From: Candidatus Cloacimonadota bacterium
Lineage (GTDB): Bacteria; Cloacimonadota; Cloacimonadia; Cloacimonadales; TCS61
Assembly: GCA_027064945.1 (NCBI GenBank)
Contig: JAMOPB010000460.1
Coordinates: 1 to 6,191 of the forward strand
DNA length: 6,191 bases
Reading direction: 5' to 3'
Of this stretch, positions 1-4,668 are shown piece by piece. Every line of letters starts with the position of its first letter. The first letter of the stretch is position 1. Made by a program: the position numbers and the translations under genes. A model generated the notes under the pieces. It saw only the letters and a program-made list of their open reading frames with translations. It did not search any database and was not told the DNA's origin.

Positions 1-39
1 GATGTATTCAGCGACAATTAAAATTTTTTTATTATTCAT
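1..39 (-). CDS. 5' end of an unidentified gene, runs off the left edge
   Basis: Only the first 13 codons are inside the window, reading MNNKKILIVAEYI. The ATG at 37-39 is preceded by AAAAAGGAG with a 6-nt spacer (CTAATA or close), an excellent Gram-positive Shine-Dalgarno sequence, and a plausible promoter lies further upstream at 130-158. Lysines followed by a hydrophobic strand (ILIV) suit the first beta strand of a cytosolic alpha/beta protein, but this is far too little to name a family. It is separated from the PIN-PhoH gene by a strong terminator, so it probably belongs to a new transcription unit. That a gene starts here is fairly certain; its function is unknown. Confidence 0.7.
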   Translation of the reverse strand, partial: MNNKKILIVAEYI

Positions 40-42
40 ATT

Positions 43-52
43 AGCTCCTTTT
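43..52 (-). promoter_or_regulatory. Ribosome binding site of the left-edge gene
   Basis: On the minus strand the sequence AAAAAGGAGC sits a few bases ahead of the ATG at 37-39. This near-perfect match to the 16S anti-SD is the main reason for accepting the 13-codon fragment as a true gene start. Confidence 0.7.
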
Positions 53-129
53 TGTTTTTCTATTTAATATCTATCTCAAAGAACTTTTTATTGTAATTTT
101 AAAAGAGATATAAAAGAAACTTTTCTACA

Positions 130-158
130 ATTCTAATTACCAGATAACTGCACTCCAA
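130..158 (-). promoter_or_regulatory. Putative sigma-70/sigma-A type promoter
   Basis: On the minus strand TTGGAG (153-158, four of six matches to TTGACA) is followed after exactly 17 nt by TAGAAT (130-135, five of six matches to TATAAT). Transcription would begin near 123 and leave an AT-rich leader of about 84 nt before the ATG at 39. It lies just beyond the terminator of the preceding gene, where a promoter is expected. In DNA this AT-rich chance matches are common, so confidence is moderate. The noncoding stretch 40-285 holds nothing else clear apart from the terminator at 199-248. Confidence 0.45.
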
Positions 159-198
159 TTTCTAAACACCGAACATCAGATATTCTTTGGTAAAAGAT

Positions 199-248
199 AA
201 AAAAAAAGCAAAAAGGAATCTAGCTAACTATTTAGCTAGATTCCTTTT
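199..248 (-). terminator. Strong intrinsic terminator after the PIN-PhoH gene
   Basis: A perfect 17-bp inverted repeat (211-227 with 232-248) encloses a 4-nt loop. Read on the minus strand the arm is AAAAGGAATCTAGCTAA, the loop ATAG, and the returning arm is followed by TGC and then nine T residues (199-207). Stem plus U-tract is the textbook form of a rho-independent terminator. It lies 37 bp past the PhoH stop codon and closes the minus-strand gene group. On the plus strand no comparable U-tract follows, so it appears to act mainly in one direction. Confidence 0.92.
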
Positions 249-285
249 ATAAGTTTGAGATCAAGAAAAAGCTTTAAAATATCAA

Positions 286-1626
286 TTAAATATCTAAACT
301 CTCAACCCAGTCGACTATTTTACCGCGTTCTACTTTGTCCATTTTCCACCCTTGTATACGAATCGGATCATAAGTATTGCATTGTTTTTTCATGAAAGTT
401 AACGCGTTATTATATTTATTTAAATATGGGTGGTCAATTTGACGTGTGCTACCTATGATGATAACTTTACTCCCTTCACGCACTCTAGAAAGAATAGTTT
501 TAATGTTAGCAATGCTGTCATTCTGCGCTTCATCTAATATTATTATGCTATCCAGATTACGGCCTCTTAAGTGCCCTTCATACTGATATTCAATATTGAA
601 TTCATTTTCAAAATTTTGTATAGCATCTGCAATTTCATCTGCAGTCCATTTTTTCTTTTTCTTATTTCTGTTTTTAATAAGCATTTCAATATTGTCACGT
701 AACGGATGTAAATATCCTCTTAGTTTTTCATCCTGGCTGCCTGGCAAGAATCCGATTTCATCAAAACTGTCTCCAGAAATGATTGTCCGTCTTATATAAG
801 TGATTTTGTTAAATTTGCCTTTTTTAATCAAATAAAGTGCCGCGATAAGCGCAATTGCTGTTTTACCGCTACCAGCCTTAGCATCAACTACAACAATATC
901 ATTTTTAGGATTTATTATAGATTCAAAAAATATTTTTTGCCCTAGATTTTTTGGCTTAATTTCAAATACTGTTGGATAATCATCATTGATGCGTTTTACA
1001 GTGTCACGGTCTTCACGGTAAAATAAAAACTGGCGCCTTGTATTATCAGTAATTTTTAATAATGTGGTATAATCAGATACCTTGTTGCTAGTCCACGGAT
1101 TAAGTTCATCCAATTTGAAATATTCTTTATTAGGAAGTATTTCGTCAACATTTTCGAATTCTTGTTCAAAGAAAATCTCTTGATCTTCTTTATAAACAAG
1201 CAATGGTTGTACTTCGAAACCTCGTAATAAACATTTAGTCCTGAAATTTATGTCATTTGAAATGAAAATAATTTCATCAGTTAAATTGAGTAATAAATCT
1301 TTAAATTCATGAACGGTCTCAATAATCTTGTTATCATTAACTGAATCAGTAGATCTGTTCTCTAATAACAATATCTTGATATCATTATATTCAACTAGCA
1401 AATAGTTGCCCGTTTTACTGATAAGCTCAGCATCCGCGATCAGCCTAGCGAATTCTCTAGCCTGGTAGTTCTTTTCTTCATTACCTTTTTTATATTTATC
1501 TATTTCTTCCAAAATTGTTTCTGTCAATACAATTAAATTATTTTCCCCGATTAATTCAATTGCGCTTGCATCTGAGAGGATGATATTAGTGTCTAGTACA
1601 TATGATTTGTGCCCAATTTTTTTCAT
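286..1626 (-). CDS. PIN-PhoH fusion protein (predicted RNase with PhoH ATPase domain)
   Basis: The 446-aa protein has an N-terminal PIN nuclease domain (about residues 8-140) and a C-terminal PhoH P-loop ATPase domain (about 220-440), the layout and length of Bacillus YlaK-type proteins. PIN acidic residues are visible as YVLDTN (D12), E41 in LEEID, D98 in NDNK and D125 in SNDIN. PhoH marks are Q229, a P-loop AGSGKT (250-255), GFLPGS (291-296), the LRGR motif (352-355), Walker B ILDEAQN (362-368) and RQIDHPYL (394-401). In the family, PIN acts as a metal-dependent RNase and PhoH as an ATPase, probably a helicase; cleavage plus unwinding of RNA is therefore inferred. The first P-loop glycine is Ala (A248), and the usual GD before xxQID is GS (391-392). 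The ATG at 1626 has the SD AAAAGGGA at a 6-nt spacing. The gene follows the AAA ATPase gene after 20 nt, so the two are probably cotranscribed. Confidence 0.93.
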   Translation of the reverse strand: MKKIGHKSYVLDTNIILSDASAIELIGENNLIVLTETILEEIDKYKKGNEEKNYQAREFARLIADAELISKTGNYLLVEYNDIKILLLENRSTDSVNDNKIIETVHEFKDLLLNLTDEIIFISNDINFRTKCLLRGFEVQPLLVYKEDQEIFFEQEFENVDEILPNKEYFKLDELNPWTSNKVSDYTTLLKITDNTRRQFLFYREDRDTVKRINDDYPTVFEIKPKNLGQKIFFESIINPKNDIVVVDAKAGSGKTAIALIAALYLIKKGKFNKITYIRRTIISGDSFDEIGFLPGSQDEKLRGYLHPLRDNIEMLIKNRNKKKKKWTADEIADAIQNFENEFNIEYQYEGHLRGRNLDSIIILDEAQNDSIANIKTILSRVREGSKVIIIGSTRQIDHPYLNKYNNALTFMKKQCNTYDPIRIQGWKMDKVERGKIVDWVESLDI

Positions 1627-1646
1627 TTTCGGTCCCTTTTCTAAAC

Positions 1647-2822
1647 TTAAATTAATCCTGCGCGCTTTTCTATTCTACCCATAACGTCAATTTCCGGATC
1701 TAAAATATAATTTTTAATATCCACATATTCTTCATTCATCAGTTTATTTTCAATTATAGATCCTAACTCTGCGTGATTTATATATTCTTTATCTTCAAAG
1801 TAATTTTCAAAATCATTTTCTTTCAATCCGTATTCCTCCCAAATATCTAAAGCTTCTTCATATGTTAGAGGTCTGAAATTTAACACTGCATACAGCCTAC
1901 CAGGTCTCAGTAATGCTTCATCAATTTCATTATAAGGTTGGTTAGTGGTTATAATGAATTTTGTTTTATTTTCATGTGTACCATCTGTGAAACTTAAAAA
2001 GTGTGATATAAATTGGTTTTTTAAAACATCTTCTCTTGATTCGCCCCTTGAACTCAGTACAAAATCCAAATCATCCATAATGACTAAATGATAGTTTCTT
2101 AGTTTATCCCAAAGTGCATCCTCGTTTAACAGCTGTACGTTTTTTATATACGCAACTTTAAATTGTCGCGGCTGCTCCAACAACTCTTCTATATCTTCGC
2201 GTTTTTCAAAGTTATCTATGATTTCTGGATTTTGCAAAACATATTTGAGTACGAGCGTAGCAAATTTGCTTTTACCTGTACCTACATTACCTCCTAACAA
2301 TAGTATACTTTCTTTCCCGATTAAAAATTGATTTATAAACTCTTCAACTTTTAAAAATGGATAATATTTGTAAGAAATTTTTCCATAATCTTTCAATGTT
2401 TTAACCACTGCTTTTTCTATAATGCCCATCGGTCCGCGGGTTATAGTGGCGTACATAATTTCAGCATCGGTTTCTTGGATTTTACGATATTCATATACGA
2501 TATTTTGAATAGCAGTTAAATCATCAAGCGTATTTGTGTAGATTTCTATTTCACGCGTTTCACGCATATCGGTGATCCACAACAATATTTGCTCATTTTT
2601 ATATATGAATCGCGGGCTAACAGAATCCTTTAGTTCAGAAAAAGTTAAATTTTCGTATCCTTGTTTCTGACAATAATTGTTAATTTGCGCAATTAATAAA
2701 TCGAAATTATCTTTTTTAATTGAAATAGGCATATGACCTAGTTTGTAGTTTTCGAGAATCCAGTTTTCTATTAAAACATCATATGCGACGTGTTCATTGG
2801 CATTAAAAATTGTGTGTATCAA
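1647..2822 (-). CDS. AAA-family ATPase
   Basis: A predicted 391-aa ATPase. The N-terminal half (about 1-165) resembles nothing I recognise and probably binds a partner or substrate. The C-terminal half is an AAA module: Walker A GNVGTGKS (178-185), Walker B LVIMDDLD (246-253), sensor 1 IITTN (290-294) and DEALLRPGRL (301-310), the signature of FtsH/Cdc48-type AAA proteins, then a small C-terminal lid. The usual Walker B Glu is Asp (DD), as in DnaC/IstB loaders, so the type of AAA protein is uncertain. The frame stays open upstream to a TTG at 2864, but the SD AAAGGA at 2829-2834 is six bases from the TTG at 2820-2822, which I chose; an in-frame ATG at 2826-2828 is too close to that SD. It sits between a nuclease gene and the PIN-PhoH gene, suggesting remodelling of a nucleoprotein complex. 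The specific role is unknown. Confidence 0.88.
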   Translation of the reverse strand: MIHTIFNANEHVAYDVLIENWILENYKLGHMPISIKKDNFDLLIAQINNYCQKQGYENLTFSELKDSVSPRFIYKNEQILLWITDMRETREIEIYTNTLDDLTAIQNIVYEYRKIQETDAEIMYATITRGPMGIIEKAVVKTLKDYGKISYKYYPFLKVEEFINQFLIGKESILLLGGNVGTGKSKFATLVLKYVLQNPEIIDNFEKREDIEELLEQPRQFKVAYIKNVQLLNEDALWDKLRNYHLVIMDDLDFVLSSRGESREDVLKNQFISHFLSFTDGTHENKTKFIITTNQPYNEIDEALLRPGRLYAVLNFRPLTYEEALDIWEEYGLKENDFENYFEDKEYINHAELGSIIENKLMNEEYVDIKNYILDPEIDVMGRIEKRAGLI

Positions 2823-2828
2823 AGGCAT

Positions 2829-2834
2829 TCCTTT
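2829..2834 (-). promoter_or_regulatory. Ribosome binding site that decides the TTG start of the AAA ATPase
   Basis: The minus strand reads AAAGGA, then ATGCCT (6 nt), then TTG. The distance fits initiation at TTG (2820-2822) and not at the ATG that directly abuts the SD. The upstream TTG at 2864 has no SD and follows a U-rich stretch. Confidence 0.65.
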
Positions 2835-2852
2835 ATATAAAAAATTTATGCG

Positions 2853-2901
2853 AAAAAATAGCAAATAGCCACCGCATCGCTTAACGCGTGTGCGGCAGCT
2901 A
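2853..2901 (-). terminator. GC-rich hairpin with U-tract, possible terminator or attenuator
   Basis: Between the nuclease and AAA genes an 11-bp stem (2866-2876 with 2891-2901, including two adjacent G-U pairs) carries an inner CGC/GCG extension and a GTTAA loop. Minus-strand arms are TAGCTGCCGCA and TGCGGTGGCTA. This is followed by TTTGCTA and a run of six T (2853-2858). At roughly 60% GC it stands out in a very AT-rich window. The U-tract begins 7 nt after the stem, so termination may be only partial, which would lower ATPase and PIN-PhoH expression relative to the nucleases. It could instead be an RNA-processing or stability element. Confidence 0.5.
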
Positions 2902-2902
2902 G

Positions 2903-2929
2903 TTACATATTAGGCCATCTATTATGCAT
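2903..2929 (-). CDS. Possible 8-codon leader ORF (MHNRWPNM)
   Basis: An ATG at 2927-2929 lies five bases after a perfect AAAGGAG (2935-2941) that is itself inside the 3' end of the nuclease gene. The reading frame is MHNRWPNM followed by TAA, and it overlaps the nuclease stop codon. Immediately downstream comes the GC-rich hairpin. SD, short ORF, hairpin and U-tract in a row look like an attenuator leader, but the peptide has no run of a regulatory amino acid. Beyond the TAA the same frame stays open for 18 more codons to 2846, so a decayed small gene is the main alternative. It is also possible that the SD is chance. Confidence 0.3.
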   Translation of the reverse strand: MHNRWPNM

Positions 2930-3458
2930 TTGAACTCCTTTGTTTAATTTTATCTTTTAGTTTTGTGAAATATTTTATATCATAAATATGGTATTCATCC
3001 GTCTCGTAAAAATATATTATATTCGGAATCCCGCTTACCGCCATCCAAGATGGAACTATAACCCATTCGCCTACTCGAGTAATTTTAAGAAATAAAATAT
3101 GTGGATCAAGATTTTCTGAATAATTAGCGGCTAGTTCGCCTGCGTCACCTCTTAGTTCTTTTATCCATTTATTAAGTTGTATTGATTCACCGCGAATAAT
3201 TGCGGCTAAACCACCACTTAATTTATCATAATTTTTACACTCGATAACTAGGTTCCAGTTTTCCGGAGGAATAATGTCTCCTTTAAATGCTTTTTCTTGT
3301 TCATAAGATAACTGATTGCGGCGTGTAGCATTTTTACCACCTACAAACGCGCCGCTGTAAGGTACCCGCGTGAATGGCTCATTATATATGCTTGTTAAGA
3401 ATTTAGCAATTTCGCGTTCGTAACGTTTACCTTTATCTTTACTCTGTTTTCCTGCCAT
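2922..3458 (-). CDS. PD-(D/E)XK nuclease, Hjc-like Holliday junction resolvase family
   Basis: The 178-aa protein begins KDKGKRYEREIAKFL (8-21), matching the KG-x-x-x-ERE opening of archaeal Hjc-type resolvases and related phage nucleases. Next come RVPYSGA (31-37), GD (D61) and IECKN (E73, K75). E14/E16, D61 and the E-x-K pair would form the metal site of the PD-(D/E)XK fold. Family members cut branched DNA, so resolution of recombination or replication intermediates before packaging is plausible, though the substrate cannot be read from sequence. About 100 residues follow the catalytic core (family cores are often about 120-140 aa) and contain a hydrophobic strand, WVIVPSWMAV (132-141). The ATG at 3458 has the SD AAAGG six bases upstream and overlaps the end of the HNH-like gene by 20 nt, which points to translational coupling. 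Confidence 0.82.
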   Translation of the reverse strand: MAGKQSKDKGKRYEREIAKFLTSIYNEPFTRVPYSGAFVGGKNATRRNQLSYEQEKAFKGDIIPPENWNLVIECKNYDKLSGGLAAIIRGESIQLNKWIKELRGDAGELAANYSENLDPHILFLKITRVGEWVIVPSWMAVSGIPNIIYFYETDEYHIYDIKYFTKLKDKIKQRSSNA

Positions 3459-3900
3459 CGTTTGCCTTTATTTTTTCTTGATATATTTGTTCGACAGCCC
3501 GCATAGTTTCAGGGTCTTGAGCATGATATTTTTCGTGACACGTTTTGCAGAGTACTACGAATTGTATTTTATCATGTAAATGATCTTCCATGACCTCTTT
3601 AATTAATTGTAGTGGTGTAATTAAATCTATAGAATTAGCATGTATATAATCTTGCAGTTTGCTTTCTATCACCTCAAATAATGTTAAAGGATAATGATGT
3701 GTTTCTGGTCTTACATAAATATATTCGACACCGCAGATAGGACACTGATCACCTGCATTTTTTTTGCTTTCTTTTTGCCATTCTGCATATTCAGGAGTTA
3801 GTCTCGCAATTCTGACCAACTGTTTAATACACTTTGTATATGATTGCGGACGGCTCAAATCATAACCCCACCAATAGCTTCCTTGATCCTGTTCACGCAT
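3439..3900 (-). CDS. HNH-like zinc-binding protein, probable endonuclease
   Basis: The 153-aa protein has the cysteine/histidine frame of HNH endonucleases: CPIC (53-56), THH (67-69) and LCKTCHEKYH (117-126). The four cysteines would hold a structural zinc, while H68/H69, H122 and H126 are candidates for the metal-binding catalytic site. Two features are unusual: 48 residues separate the HH pair from the second CxxC, and the position where the central Asn normally sits (four residues before the LC pair) is Q113. It may be an active endonuclease, a divergent one, or a zinc DNA-binding protein. The N-terminus is rich in aromatic residues (SYWWGY, 8-13). The ATG at 3898-3900 is preceded by AAAAAGGA with a 5-nt spacing. 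It is the first gene after the 3941-3970 palindrome and overlaps the next nuclease gene, so both are probably made together. Confidence 0.72.
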   Translation of the reverse strand: MREQDQGSYWWGYDLSRPQSYTKCIKQLVRIARLTPEYAEWQKESKKNAGDQCPICGVEYIYVRPETHHYPLTLFEVIESKLQDYIHANSIDLITPLQLIKEVMEDHLHDKIQFVVLCKTCHEKYHAQDPETMRAVEQIYQEKIKANDGRKTE

Positions 3901-3927
3901 TGTTATCCTTTTTCAAAATTTTTTAAC

Positions 3928-3970
3928 AAAAAAACATTAAAGAACCTAGATGTCTAGACATCTAGGTTCT
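3928..3970 (-). terminator. Perfect 30-bp palindrome with U-tract, probable intrinsic terminator
   Basis: Positions 3941-3970 form an exact palindrome with 15-base arms (AGAACCTAGATGTCT on either strand). As RNA this gives a 13-bp stem with a CUAG loop. On the minus strand it is followed by TTAATG and seven T (3928-3934). The stop codon of the membrane protein (TAG, 3954-3956) lies inside the hairpin. The HNH-like gene begins only 40 nt later with no promoter that I can see, so the terminator may be leaky. Confidence 0.8.
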
Positions 3971-4307
3971 CTTGATTATTGTTTTCAATTTCTTGAATTT
4001 CAGTGTTTGCTATTGAATGAAAAATAACAATCATTAAGAAAAAAGACCAGAGAGGATATTGGAAAGAGTTCCATATATAATAGATTGCTAAAATCGGTAT
4101 CCAGAAACCAGTTTTCTTGGTTAATTGCACGCGTTCAATATAAAACTGTGCGCTGAAAAACAGCAATCCGAACAATGCGAACTTATTAAAATGCTCATCA
4201 TTAAAATCGTATATAAACATGTTTATGAATACGACAGCAAACGCAGCAATGATTATTAAAGTCAGATCCAAATTTATCCAACTACTTTTTGTTTTCTCAG
4301 TTTTCAT
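3954..4307 (-). CDS. Small membrane protein with about four transmembrane helices
   Basis: The 117-aa protein has a lysine-rich N-terminus (residues 1-8) and hydrophobic segments at about 15-33, 43-57, 68-82 and 86-99. It ends in a polar acidic tail (103-117). There is no signal-peptide cleavage site and no motif I recognise. Charge placement suggests that both ends are in the cytoplasm. Holins are small multi-helix phage membrane proteins, but no lysin gene is adjacent and the protein lacks a strongly basic C-terminus, so I do not call it one. The ATG at 4305-4307 has a moderate SD (AAGGA, about 9 nt upstream) and overlaps the preceding gene by 11 nt. The stop codon falls inside the terminator hairpin. 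Confidence 0.75.
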   Translation of the reverse strand: MKTEKTKSSWINLDLTLIIIAAFAVVFINMFIYDFNDEHFNKFALFGLLFFSAQFYIERVQLTKKTGFWIPILAIYYIWNSFQYPLWSFFLMIVIFHSIANTEIQEIENNNQENLDV

Positions 4308-4668
4308 TTGCTTTATCCTTGATTTTTTCTACCAAAGGTGACATCATTCCTTTCATGATTTCGCGTCTCATTTCTAAGCATTTTTGTATATCGATAGCCT
4401 CGGCTACTCTTAAAGTTTTGTAACACTCATTTTTCTCAAGTTCAGGTATGTAAGTTAATGATTCACAAACACACGGCTTTATCCCATCTGGCCCGTGAAC
4501 CATCAACATTTCGCTTAACATCTCTACATCATCAGCAATCATTATAAGATCTAACACTGTTAAATCAGGTAAAAAGAAATCACAAAGTTCTATATCTTTG
4601 TAATTGTATCGGTTTTTGATTTCTTGCAACCAGTTAGCTGCTTTCTGTTTGATTTCTTCATAAGACAA
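4297..4668 (-). CDS. Hypothetical protein, 123 aa, TTG start
   Basis: I do not recognise a family. The protein appears soluble and mainly helical, with a basic N-terminal helix (SYEEIKQKAANWLQEIK), an acidic methionine-rich helix (about 38-57) and a charged C-terminal helix (about 88-120). Five cysteines are present (29, 66, 68, 82, 97), including a CVC pair, but their spacing matches no standard zinc finger. The frame stays open upstream to a TTG at 4701, but a strong SD, AAAGGAG (4675-4681), lies inside that extension exactly six bases before the TTG at 4666-4668, so the shorter protein is the better call. The start overlaps the end of the large upstream gene by 11 nt and the stop overlaps the membrane protein start by 11 nt, a tightly coupled trio. 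Confidence 0.75.
   Translation of the reverse strand: MSYEEIKQKAANWLQEIKNRYNYKDIELCDFFLPDLTVLDLIMIADDVEMLSEMLMVHGPDGIKPCVCESLTYIPELEKNECYKTLRVAEAIDIQKCLEMRREIMKGMMSPLVEKIKDKANEN

Noticed and set aside
2..67. Short hydrophobic plus-strand ORF at the left edge
   Set aside because: Its upstream region is outside the window so no SD can be seen, and it runs across the SD and start of the minus-strand gene. A chance reading of T-rich DNA is more likely.
596..799. Plus-strand ORF of 67 codons opposite the PIN-PhoH gene
   Set aside because: It lies wholly antisense to a gene with clear conserved motifs, and its Phe/Leu/Ser-rich composition is what the reverse of a lysine-rich region produces.
2903..2960. 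TAATAT as a -10 box for a promoter ahead of the AAA ATPase gene
   Set aside because: No acceptable -35 hexamer lies 16-18 nt upstream.
3954..4307. Calling the four-helix membrane protein a holin
   Set aside because: There is no adjacent lysin gene, no typical holin charge pattern at the C-terminus, and no motif; membrane helices alone do not support it.
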